From positions 1 through 11,502 of the forward strand of contig JAQSWC010000043.1 in assembly GCA_029266815.1 (NCBI GenBank): DNA of 11,502 nucleotides. The letters run 5' to 3'. The position numbers were made by a program, and so were the translations under genes. Under the pieces are notes generated by a model, which saw nothing but the letters and a program-made list of their open reading frames with translations, was not told the origin of the DNA and ran no database searches. The DNA comes from Paucimonas sp. GTDB taxonomy: Bacteria; Pseudomonadota; Gammaproteobacteria; Burkholderiales; Burkholderiaceae_D. Every line of letters begins with the position of its first letter. Within the stretch, counting starts at the first letter, position 1. Positions 1-6,319 of the stretch are shown here, in pieces.

Positions 1-1788
1 AACCCCATCTTTTCCCCGCAGACGACCGAGTCCCCACACGCAGGCCAGGTATGGCGCCTGCCGCTGATTTCCGTTAATTTTTCTGAAAAGACTGATACTC
101 CCGCGGAAGTTGTCCTGCGCGATCCACTGACGGTTGCGTGTGAGGAAAATGAGAATACTTCCCGCCTCGAGGAGGGACGCCTGCTCGCGAAAGCCCTGCT
201 GGCAGCGCGGTGCGAGCTTTCCAATTCGGAGGAGCCTCTATGCTGGAAAGACGTGATGCTGCTGGTGAGGAAACGCACGCACCTCGCGTTCTATGAATCG
301 GCGCTGCGCGAGGCGGGAATACCGTTGATATCCGATCGGCGCGGCGGGCTGCTCGACTCGCTGGAAGCACTTGACCTGATTGCACTGCTGTCCTTCCTCG
401 TCACCCCCTGCAACAACCTCGCGTTGGCACATGTGCTGAAGTCGCCGGTCTTCGGCGCAAGTGACGACGATCTGATCCGCCTGGCCGAATGCCAAGGCGC
501 TGACTGGTGGACGAGGCTGCAGGCTATGAGCAACGCTTCGCCGCCGTTGAAGCATGCGCAGGAATTTCTGACACCGTGGATACGCGACGCAGCCCACCTC
601 CCGGTGCATGACCTGCTCGACCGCATCCTGCACACAGGAGAACTGCAGAAGAAATATGCGCAAGCGGCGCCGGTTTCTTCCCGTGCGCAGGTGCTCGGCA
701 ATATCGATGCTTTCGTTGAGCTGGCCCTGAATCTCGATGCGGGCCGTTATCCCAGTCTTCAGAAGTTCATTGAAGAGCTTACCCGTCTGCAGAAAATGGG
801 ACAGAACGATTCACCCGACGAAGCGGATGTGGAAGCCTCCGCTGATGCAGTGCGGATTCTGACGGTACACAGCGCGAAGGGGCTGGAAGCGCGCGTGGTG
901 GCGCTATTGGACGCCAACCACAGCGACGCCTCTACAGACACTCTCGGCATCCTCTGCGAATGGCCCCAGGACGCCGCGGCCCCCACGCATTTCTCGGCTT
1001 TTGCCGACAAGTCTGAACGCGGAAAGGCGCGTGATCGCTTTTTCACGCAAGAAAAGGAATTGGCGGAGCAGGAAGACTGGAATCTGCTGTATGTCGCCGC
1101 AACCCGTGCAAAGGAGTTGTTGATAGTCAGCGGAGTGGCCTCGGGTAAGGCTGATTCGGGCGAAGAAATTATCGAGGGGAGCTGGTATGCGCGCCTCTTG
1201 CATGCTGCGGAGTACCGGCCGGACGAACAGAAGGGGCAAGTCGATAGCGCCGATACGGGCGAGTTCGAGTTGCCCCTTTTTCACCCGCCGGTGGTTGAAC
1301 AGCTTGCTGTGAACGAGCCAAATTACTCGTCGGTTGAAATCGACGAAGGTGTGGCGCTGCATGCGCTTCTCGAGCGGCTTACCCTGAACGCGCGATGGCC
1401 GGTTGATGTGCCTGACGCCGGAACGATAGCTCGCTGGCTGGATTGCCGTATCCCGATTGCCGAAGCAGCGGGGACGTATGCAAGAAATATCCTGTCGAAT
1501 CCCGATCTCGAGTCTTTCTTCCGCCCGGGCTGTTATGACCGGGCTTACAACGAGCTGGATGTGATGACGCCTGATGGACTAATGCGTTTTGACCGGATGG
1601 TGGTCAATGGCGGCGAGATCTGGATACTCGATTACAAACGAAGAGTGGGTGACAACGAACGCGCTGCCTATGAGCAGCAACTGCAGCGCTACCGCCGCGC
1701 GGTTCTGCCGCTCTTCCCCGGCCATGCCGTCAGGATGGTACTGATTTCCGGCGACGGTGGCCTGCTGGAGATCGCCGCCGATGCCTGA
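1..1788 (+). CDS. UvrD/RecB-family helicase-nuclease (AddA-like), 5' partial
   Basis: The frame is open from base 1, so the N-terminal helicase part lies outside the window; 595 residues remain. Visible helicase motifs, in partial numbering, are TVHSAKGLE (about 288-296) and YVAATRAK (about 364-371), the late motifs of superfamily 1 UvrD/RecB/AddA helicases. The C-terminus holds a RecB-type PD-(D/E)XK nuclease: GVALHALLERL (His near 454), NELDV (Glu near 518), FDRM (Asp near 531), DYK (Asp 544, Lys 546), then QLQRY. All catalytic positions appear intact. Such proteins work with an AddB or RecC partner to process double-strand ends and start recombination repair in the cytoplasm; the partner would be expected upstream, outside the window. 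AddA is favoured over RecB because the helicase is followed directly by the nuclease, but the split cannot be settled from this fragment. Confidence 0.9.
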   Translation, partial: NPIFSPQTTESPHAGQVWRLPLISVNFSEKTDTPAEVVLRDPLTVACEENENTSRLEEGRLLAKALLAARCELSNSEEPLCWKDVMLLVRKRTHLAFYESALREAGIPLISDRRGGLLDSLEALDLIALLSFLVTPCNNLALAHVLKSPVFGASDDDLIRLAECQGADWWTRLQAMSNASPPLKHAQEFLTPWIRDAAHLPVHDLLDRILHTGELQKKYAQAAPVSSRAQVLGNIDAFVELALNLDAGRYPSLQKFIEELTRLQKMGQNDSPDEADVEASADAVRILTVHSAKGLEARVVALLDANHSDASTDTLGILCEWPQDAAAPTHFSAFADKSERGKARDRFFTQEKELAEQEDWNLLYVAATRAKELLIVSGVASGKADSGEEIIEGSWYARLLHAAEYRPDEQKGQVDSADTGEFELPLFHPPVVEQLAVNEPNYSSVEIDEGVALHALLERLTLNARWPVDVPDAGTIARWLDCRIPIAEAAGTYARNILSNPDLESFFRPGCYDRAYNELDVMTPDGLMRFDRMVVNGGEIWILDYKRRVGDNERAAYEQQLQRYRRAVLPLFPGHAVRMVLISGDGGLLEIAADA

Positions 1789-1816
1789 GCCGCAGGCTCG
1801 GCGGATGGTTTTTAAT
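1785..1816 (+). terminator. Possible Rho-independent terminator after the helicase gene
   Basis: GAGCC-GCA-GGCTC (1787-1799) overlaps the TGA stop, and TTTTT begins a few bases later, near 1809. An alternative fold pairs CCGC (1790-1793) with GCGG (1801-1804). The T-run is several bases from the first stem, so the structure is imperfect. Its place between converging genes fits a terminator. Confidence 0.4.
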
Positions 1817-2435
1817 TACTTGCGGAATTCGTCGCAAGCAGGCGTTCCCCATGAACGAAAGCATCGATGCGGGCGTGTGCGGAGCGCAGGCCGGTGCCGA
1901 CCTTGTCCGATTGATCGGCTAGCTTTTGCATTTCTCTTGCAATGACGCCGAAGTCCCTGCCGTTTTCACCAGCTACCGCAGCCTCGATAGCCGCATTGGC
2001 AGCGACCAGTTGCATTTGCGCAGTCAGCACTCGGATCGTCGATGACAAGTCCGACAGATGGCGGCTGGACGACTGCAGCACGGCGATGCGCTGCTCCCTT
2101 TCCACTGCTTCATCCAGCGACTCCATGGCCTCCGGTACTGCAGCATTCGGCGTCCTATCCTCGACGCTGGCGCGCGGCGCAGGCGATGTGTTGGGCCGCA
2201 CGTCTTCAATAGCCGGCGAGGATGCGTGAGCGACACGCAGGTACGGTTCGGGATTCCGCAACGAGTTCCATACCGAGACGAAGGCAATGCCCGCGAAGGC
2301 GGTCAAATTGGCAACACTGGCTTCGCCCACCAGGGGTAAGGATGCACAGAAGATGCATGCAGCAGCGGCAATGTCGTTTTTGTTCAGCAGGCATGGCGGT
2401 ACATACGACCGCCTCAGCGGGGCGAAAATACTCAC
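1812..2435 (-). CDS. Minimal methyl-accepting chemotaxis-like protein (207 aa)
   Basis: The start is GTG (2433-2435), chosen because a clear GGAG lies about 6 bases ahead of it. Two hydrophobic stretches at residues about 22-37 and 42-57 probably form a membrane hairpin with almost no loop between them, so no periplasmic sensor domain is visible. A Pro/Ala/Ser-rich linker (about 70-105) follows, then a short helical region with AANAAIEAAVAGENGRDFGV and REMQKLADQS (about 145-176). That matches the conserved hairpin tip of MCP signalling domains, which contacts CheA and CheW. Typical MCPs exceed 500 residues; here there is no HAMP domain and the long coiled coil and methylation helices are mostly missing. 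The gene starts 19 bases after the receiver gene, probably in the luxI operon. A role in clustering or modulating a chemosensory array is inference; a decaying MCP is the alternative. Confidence 0.75.
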   Translation of the reverse strand: MSIFAPLRRSYVPPCLLNKNDIAAAACIFCASLPLVGEASVANLTAFAGIAFVSVWNSLRNPEPYLRVAHASSPAIEDVRPNTSPAPRASVEDRTPNAAVPEAMESLDEAVEREQRIAVLQSSSRHLSDLSSTIRVLTAQMQLVAANAAIEAAVAGENGRDFGVIAREMQKLADQSDKVGTGLRSAHARIDAFVHGERLLATNSASN

Positions 2436-2454
2436 GATAGGCTCCTAGTATCGT

Positions 2455-2892
2455 TTAGTGTGGCATGTGAATGATGGCCGCGCTTTTTTTAGGTGCCGAC
2501 GAGAATTCGTTCATGATGTCGTTCACCGCAGCTTCTCCATCGAAGGGCAGGGCAATGCAGTCCAACGCGCCCGAATCGCAAGGAATATGGATCTTTGCTT
2601 CATCGTTCGCAATGGTGATGTGAATTAGGTTAGTTTCGGGCAGCACGTTTTTCATCACGCTCATTGTTTCGGCGGGATTCATGTTCGGCATGTACCAGTC
2701 GAGCCGCACCACGCCCGGACTGGACTGTATATCGATAGCGATCTGTTCTGCATCGCATTCCTCCCTCTCGGTGCTCCTGTCGCGCCTCACATCCAGAATG
2801 TTGCGCAGAACATTTCTGACGAGATCGAAATCGTCGATGATCAGGAGCTTGAGATGGGCTTTTTTTATTGAATCGCCTTCTGTGTTTTCCAT
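2455..2892 (-). CDS. CheY-like receiver protein, lysine lacking (145 aa)
   Basis: This is a single receiver domain without an output domain. The first strand LLIIDD supplies the acidic pair Asp20/Asp21. VVRLDWYMPN places the presumed phosphoacceptor at Asp65. HIT supplies Thr93, at the right distance (15 residues) from the Gly of DSGALD. The usual K-P-F is L-P-F here (Leu115-Pro116-Phe117), so the conserved lysine that couples phosphorylation to conformational change is absent. The segment between the first helix and the phosphoacceptor strand also looks unusual. The gene starts 24 bases after luxI and ends 19 bases before the MCP-like gene. Such stand-alone receivers usually act on chemotaxis or motility partners; here the partner could be the MCP-like neighbour's array. 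The ribosome site ahead of the ATG is weak (GGTAG). Confidence 0.8.
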   Translation of the reverse strand: MENTEGDSIKKAHLKLLIIDDFDLVRNVLRNILDVRRDRSTEREECDAEQIAIDIQSSPGVVRLDWYMPNMNPAETMSVMKNVLPETNLIHITIANDEAKIHIPCDSGALDCIALPFDGEAAVNDIMNEFSSAPKKSAAIIHMPH

Positions 2893-2916
2893 GTGCTACC
2901 AGCCGCGTCGTTGAAC

Positions 2917-3528
2917 TTAATTCGGTTTTCGTCCGTCATGTCGTACAGAAATATCGAGTGCTGTGCATGTTTGCTCATCGATCTCTATCCAGCAGGCGAA
3001 AACCGGCTTGCCGTCGATCAGGATCGGCGGGCCGGCACGGTGTGCATGCACTCCCATGCGCGCAAGCAGCCGTTCGATTCCCAGCGGGGACACCGTGATC
3101 AAGCGGGTTGCCCCATGCCCCATGGCGGCCACGATCGACGAACGTAGCAAGGCTCGAGCGCGATAAGCCTCATCGCGCGGATTGACGCGGGTAGCCGGCA
3201 GGTTGAGGTCGACCGCGGCAAAGCGCGACAGCTCCCATACATCCGAAGCGCGAGGTACCGCCTGGCCGTTCATCAGCTCAGGGAATATCTCGCCAAGCAG
3301 GTAGGGACGTGTGGTCGGCAATAGTCGGGCGCAACCGGTAATGTTGCCGCTCGTATCTTTTCCGAGCACATATACCGTATCAGGGCGATCGAACTCATCT
3401 GTCTCCTGGCCGTTTGCAACAGGCAAGTCCCAGCCCAACCGTTCGATGAAGATCTTGTGGCGATACGTCGCCATCGCATGCTGCAGTTGCGGTGAAAACT
3501 CGCGAGTGCTTCCAGAGATTGTTTGCAT
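2917..3528 (-). CDS. luxI: Acyl-homoserine lactone synthase, LuxI family
   Basis: A LuxI-family enzyme makes N-acyl-homoserine lactone from S-adenosylmethionine and an acyl-ACP in the cytoplasm. The 203-residue protein has the family's length. All nine classical conserved residues are present, at a constant offset of two from LuxI numbering: Arg23, Phe27, Trp33, Asp44, Asp47, Arg68, Phe82, Glu99 and Arg102. Recognisable stretches are YRHKIFIERLGW, GCARLLPTTRPYLL, VWELSRFA and HAHRAGPP; the last two and the LLPTTRPYLL run recall CepI/SolI-type synthases of Burkholderia and Ralstonia. The acyl chain made cannot be told from this. The ATG has a strong AAGGAG (3536-3541) 7 bases ahead. It is the first gene of an apparent three-gene operon, with a lux box 60 bases upstream and luxR nearby. 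Confidence 0.96.
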   Translation of the reverse strand: MQTISGSTREFSPQLQHAMATYRHKIFIERLGWDLPVANGQETDEFDRPDTVYVLGKDTSGNITGCARLLPTTRPYLLGEIFPELMNGQAVPRASDVWELSRFAAVDLNLPATRVNPRDEAYRARALLRSSIVAAMGHGATRLITVSPLGIERLLARMGVHAHRAGPPILIDGKPVFACWIEIDEQTCTALDISVRHDGRKPN

Positions 3529-3557
3529 AGCGCCTCTCCTTGATGTTTTGATGAGGT

Positions 3558-3563
3558 GTATTA
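3558..3563 (-). promoter_or_regulatory. Candidate -10 box of the luxI promoter
   Basis: On the minus strand this reads TAATAC. It lies 25 bases downstream of the lux box and puts transcription start near 3551, about 22 bases ahead of the luxI ATG. The lux box centre would then be about 45 bases upstream of the start, the usual place for LuxR-type activation. No good -35 is seen, as expected for an activator-dependent promoter. Confidence 0.5.
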
Positions 3564-3588
3564 CAAACGAGAAAGGAAGGGCTTGTAA

Positions 3589-3604
3589 CTAGCAAACTTG
3601 CTAG
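3589..3604 (-). promoter_or_regulatory. lux box upstream of luxI
   Basis: CTAGCAAACTTGCTAG is a perfect inverted repeat with 7-base arms around two central bases. It fits the CT-N12-AG form typical of LuxR-family operators. It ends 60 bases upstream of the luxI start and just upstream of the expected -35 position. It shares 12 of 16 bases with the site at 4375-4390. Binding by the product of the neighbouring luxR with its AHL is inferred. Confidence 0.75.
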
Positions 3605-3632
3605 GGAAATACCGTTTGTTACACGGATTGAA

Positions 3633-3646
3633 AGTGCGGGCGCACT
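3633..3646. promoter_or_regulatory. Perfect dyad AGTGCG-GG-CGCACT
   Basis: This short palindrome lies about 30 bases upstream of the luxI lux box. As RNA on the minus strand it would give a 5-base stem with a four-base loop followed by TTTC, too weak for a confident terminator. It may be an operator or chance. Confidence 0.25.
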
Positions 3647-3873
3647 GTTTTAGTGAATTGCATCAGCGAGCAAATGAAGCCCGAAGTCTGGAGCCCAGAG
3701 CCGGAAGTGATCCATCGACAAGCAGTTGCACCAGGTTGAGCAGGCAGTGTTGTCATGCGGCAGCTAGCGCCGCTGCGCGCAAGCCGACACGTGCTATGAG
3801 ACTGGAAACGGAGAGTGGCACCTGTTCCTGCAGCAGCAAGGATGCGCGCGAAGTAGCAGGAAAAGAAATCGAT

Positions 3874-3891
3874 GTAGAGAAAAATCTCCAC
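3874..3891 (-). terminator. Weak hairpin after the DUF4902-like gene
   Basis: The arms GTAGAGA and TCTCCAC around AAAA form a 7-pair stem with one G-U pair in the minus-strand transcript. It starts 13 bases after the stop of the leftward gene. The downstream sequence is only moderately T-rich (ATCGATTTCTTTTCC), so termination is uncertain. Confidence 0.3.
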
Positions 3892-3904
3892 GGATATTGC
3901 CGCG

Positions 3905-4282
3905 TCAGGAGGGTTCCACCGCAGCGGAAATTTGTGCTTGCCAGTTGAAGGATTGCAGCCAGTTCCGAAGCAGGCTGGAGGTTTGCGGCATTCCCAAATC
4001 ATATCCTTTGCGATCGATCAACATCAGGTTGCTGCGGATTGGTTCGGGAGCGAGCAATATATGTCCTGTGGATGCATCTACATACCATCCCATGCCTAGT
4101 GAAACAGCGGTGGAAGCGTCGGTTTTCCATTCAGAGAAGCCTGCGCTTGCTGCGGGGATGCCTTGCATGTAAAGTTCGAGCAAAAAATCCTCGTCACTAA
4201 AAGTCAAGAGATGGTCCAAAGGCAGTGCACTCAGGGCACTGTAGTTCATGCGGATATATCCGTCGTTGAGCTGCGCAGGCAT
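3905..4282 (-). CDS. DUF4902-like protein beside luxI/luxR (125 aa)
   Basis: This small soluble protein of unknown function shows, in order, DGYIRM (7-12), GIPAASAGFSEW (41-52), VSLGMGWYVD (60-69) and NLMLIDRKGYDLG (85-97). No signal peptide, membrane segment or DNA-binding motif is visible. From memory these match the DUF4902 family, often found between luxI and luxR genes in Burkholderia and relatives; that assignment is by recall and not by search. It is read toward luxI and is divergent from luxR, with its own lux-box-like site upstream, so it is likely under quorum control. A role in tuning the circuit, as for unrelated small proteins such as RsaL and RsaM in the same position, is inference. 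The ATG at 4280-4282 lacks a good ribosome site; Met12 is an alternative start. Confidence 0.75.
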   Translation of the reverse strand: MPAQLNDGYIRMNYSALSALPLDHLLTFSDEDFLLELYMQGIPAASAGFSEWKTDASTAVSLGMGWYVDASTGHILLAPEPIRSNLMLIDRKGYDLGMPQTSSLLRNWLQSFNWQAQISAAVEPS

Positions 4283-4334
4283 GATGGGTGGTCACGTAAA
4301 AGCTGTAGGGAGAAGTTTAAAAGCGTGAAACGCA

Positions 4335-4365
4335 CTATGCAACGATCTTAAAGCAATCTGCATAG
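4335..4365. repeat. Inverted repeat CTATGCA-N17-TGCATAG
   Basis: Perfect 7-base arms (4335-4341 and 4359-4365) lie between the divergent DUF4902-like and luxR genes. The repeat spans the candidate -10 box (TAAGAT, 4345-4350, minus strand) of the leftward promoter. This makes it a candidate operator for a repressor or second regulator, though none is identified. Confidence 0.4.
4345..4350 (-). promoter_or_regulatory. Candidate -10 box of the DUF4902-like gene
   Basis: The minus strand reads TAAGAT, 24 bases downstream of the lux-box-like site at 4375-4390, almost the same spacing as at luxI (25 bases). The match to TATAAT is only 4 of 6; the spacing is the main support. Confidence 0.35.
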
Positions 4366-4374
4366 GAAAGCGAC

Positions 4375-4390
4375 CTAGCAATATTGTGAG
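4375..4390 (-). promoter_or_regulatory. Second lux-box-like site, between DUF4902 and luxR
   Basis: CTAGCAATATTGTGAG has the form CT-N12-AG. Its first seven bases equal those of the luxI site, and 12 of 16 agree overall. It stands at an activating distance from the leftward candidate -10. It also lies only 22 bases ahead of the luxR start codon, so binding could at the same time hinder luxR transcription. The strand given is that of the promoter it seems placed to activate. Confidence 0.6.
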
Positions 4391-4412
4391 CGCTATAAAA
4401 AAAGGAAGATAA

Positions 4413-5126
4413 ATGGAAGCCTGGCGCGAAGAAAGTCTGAATGACTTGATCAATGTAAATCTTGTGGACGACCTGTTCGTCCGCGTGTCCAATGCCGCCT
4501 CCAGCCTCGGCTTTGACTACTGCGCCTATGGCATCCGCCTGCCGCTGCCGGTGTCGAATCCCAAAGTGGTTATGTTCAACAACTATCCGCTTGAATGGCA
4601 GAAGGAGTACAGCAGGAACAACTATCTCTCGGTGGATCCGACCGTGCAGCACGGCGTGCGCTCCTCAGTGCCCATCCTATGGGGACGCGACGAGTTCGCG
4701 CCCGTCATTGATCTATGGGAAAACGCCAACGCTCACGGCCTGAAGCATGGATGGGCGCAGTCTGCGCGCGATTCGCGCGGCGTCATCGGAATGTTGACAC
4801 TGGCACGCGGCGCCGAACAGCTTACCCTGCAGGAACTGGAGAGCAAGGAATCGAAGATGCACTGGCTGGTGCAGATGGCCTACGCGGGTTTCTCCAAGCT
4901 GGTCACCATGCAGCATCTGCCTGAATCCCAGGCGCAGCTTACGCCACGTGAAATAGAAATCCTGCGGTGGACGGCGGACGGGAAGACTGCTTATGAGATT
5001 GGCCAGATTTCCGGCATTTCCGCAGCCACGGTCAACTTCCACATCAACAACGCTGTGAACAAGCTCGGCGCCGTCAATAAGACACAGGCTGTGGTGAAGG
5101 CCGCCCTGCTGGGGTTCATTACCTGA
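4413..5126 (+). CDS. luxR: LuxR-family AHL-responsive transcriptional regulator
   Basis: The 237-residue protein has the usual two domains: an N-terminal autoinducer-binding domain (about 15-165) and a C-terminal GerE-type helix-turn-helix (about 174-237). The autoinducer-pocket residues conserved in AHL receptors are present as Trp62, Tyr66, Asp75, Pro76, Trp90 and Gly113. In the HTH, TPRE gives Glu180, followed by Leu184 and Gly190, then TAYEIGQISGISAATVNFHINNAVNKLG. All nine family-diagnostic positions therefore look intact, which argues for a true AHL receptor paired with the adjacent LuxI. The ATG is preceded by AAAGGAAG at close spacing. It is divergent from the DUF4902-like gene. The lux-box-like site just upstream suggests feedback on its own expression. 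Confidence 0.95.
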   Translation: MEAWREESLNDLINVNLVDDLFVRVSNAASSLGFDYCAYGIRLPLPVSNPKVVMFNNYPLEWQKEYSRNNYLSVDPTVQHGVRSSVPILWGRDEFAPVIDLWENANAHGLKHGWAQSARDSRGVIGMLTLARGAEQLTLQELESKESKMHWLVQMAYAGFSKLVTMQHLPESQAQLTPREIEILRWTADGKTAYEIGQISGISAATVNFHINNAVNKLGAVNKTQAVVKAALLGFIT

Positions 5127-5248
5127 CTTCCGTACGGCTTCCTCTGACTACGGTTTGCGGCGAACATGGTGCCGCGGTACGATGCGCGCTTGTAACGGAG
5201 TATCGCCCTTATCGACCGGCCTGATCCTGTCTGTTTCCCTGCTTATCC

Positions 5249-6313
5249 GTGCTGTCCAGTCACTACCTAGAATCGCGACAAACCTTTCTTGGCCTCGCCG
5301 GGCAAGCCGGTGCTGCCATTCGCCGGTACTTCCAGGAAGACGGTGAGGAGACCGCGCGCCTCTCGACTGACATCGCGTATCTCGGACCGGCTGACGCAGA
5401 CAAGCTGATTATCGTTGCCAGCGGCACGCATGGCATAGAAGGCTATGCCGGCAGCTCCTGCCAGTTCGGTTTCCTGCGCGATTATGCATCCCGATATACG
5501 ACAAGCGGTCTGGGTTTCCTGTTGGTGCATGCGGTCAATCCGTGGGGCTACTTCCATGACCGGCGCGTGACCGAGGAAGGCATCGACCTGAACCGCAACT
5601 TCGTCGATTTTCCCGTGAAGCCTGATACGGGCCGCAGCTACGACACTTTTCACAACCGTCTAGTGAAAAGATACCGGCCGTTGCCCGGCGGATGGTGGAA
5701 CGAGCTATGCCTGTTGAGCGGTGCACTGAGCGCCGCGCGGCGCCGCCGCATCCAGGAGGCGATTACGACGGGCCAGTACCACCGCGCGGAGGGCTTGTTT
5801 TTCGGCGGGCAATCGCCAGCGAAAAGCAGGGTCACCTGGGAGAGCATCGTCGACGAATTCACGCGGGGACGGCGATCCGTCTTCCTGTTGGACATCCATT
5901 CCGGCCTTGGAAAGCGCGGCATTGGCGAGCTGATCAGCTACCTGCCAGAATCGTCTGAAGGCTTTCAGGAACTGTCTCGCTGGTTCAGCGGCGAATTGAA
6001 ATCGATGGCGGCCGGGGATTCGGTTACCGCCGCAGTGGAAGGCACACTGACGGCCGCCTTCGACCGGCGCGTAACGGCGACAAGCCATGCGGTCGGTCTG
6101 GAGTTCGGCACGGTTGCGCCTCTAGCCGTGTTGAATGCGCTGCGCGCCGACCAGTGGTGTCGATTGAATGCGGCGCAACTGACGCCGCGCCAACGGGAAT
6201 GGGCCAGAAGAAAGATGAAAGCGGCATTCGCTCCGGCGGACGCGCAATGGTATTCGCAGATCACGGCGCGCTTTCAGGACGTGATTGGCCGCATTGTCGC
6301 GGGGATGGGCTGA
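5249..6313 (+). CDS. DUF2817 / M14-like zinc peptidase family protein
   Basis: A 354-residue protein with the layout of zinc carboxypeptidase-like DUF2817 proteins. Likely zinc ligands are His61 and Glu64 in SGTHGIEGYAGS and His217 in LLDIHSGLG. NPWGYFHDRR and DLNRNF (113-118, with Arg116) are typical substrate-site stretches, and LEFGT (Glu285) probably carries the catalytic glutamate. No signal peptide is seen, so it is probably cytoplasmic; the substrate is unknown. The frame opens after TGA at 5222-5224 and contains no early ATG. The GTG at 5249 gives an N-terminus of about the family's form (SSHYLESRQTF), but no ribosome site is visible, so the start is uncertain. The stop lies 6 bases before the ModE-like gene, which suggests co-transcription. 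Confidence 0.85.
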   Translation: MLSSHYLESRQTFLGLAGQAGAAIRRYFQEDGEETARLSTDIAYLGPADADKLIIVASGTHGIEGYAGSSCQFGFLRDYASRYTTSGLGFLLVHAVNPWGYFHDRRVTEEGIDLNRNFVDFPVKPDTGRSYDTFHNRLVKRYRPLPGGWWNELCLLSGALSAARRRRIQEAITTGQYHRAEGLFFGGQSPAKSRVTWESIVDEFTRGRRSVFLLDIHSGLGKRGIGELISYLPESSEGFQELSRWFSGELKSMAAGDSVTAAVEGTLTAAFDRRVTATSHAVGLEFGTVAPLAVLNALRADQWCRLNAAQLTPRQREWARRKMKAAFAPADAQWYSQITARFQDVIGRIVAGMG

Positions 6314-6319
6314 ATAGCC

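Larger units (their letters stand above)
3605..3904. other. Non-coding stretch between luxI promoter and DUF4902 gene
   Basis: No convincing gene is seen here; the open frames on both strands lack family features and a good ribosome site. It holds a 14-base dyad AGTGCG-GG-CGCACT at 3633-3646 and a hairpin, GTAGAGA-AAAA-TCTCCAC, at 3874-3891. The second lies just after the leftward DUF4902-like gene, but no clean T-run follows on the minus strand. A small RNA cannot be excluded. Confidence 0.5.

Noticed and set aside
3598..3948. 116-codon plus-strand frame in the luxI-DUF4902 gap
   Set aside because: It begins inside the lux box, overlaps the end of the DUF4902-like gene and has the Arg/Ser/Cys-rich look of a chance frame.
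3905..4282. RsaM or RsaL identity for the gene between luxI and luxR
   Set aside because: There is no HTH as in RsaL, and the length and visible motifs do not fit RsaM as I know it; DUF4902 is a better fit.
4394..4399. TATAAA as the luxR -10 box
   Set aside because: It would start transcription within the ribosome-binding site, and no -35 is seen; more likely an A/T-rich leader.
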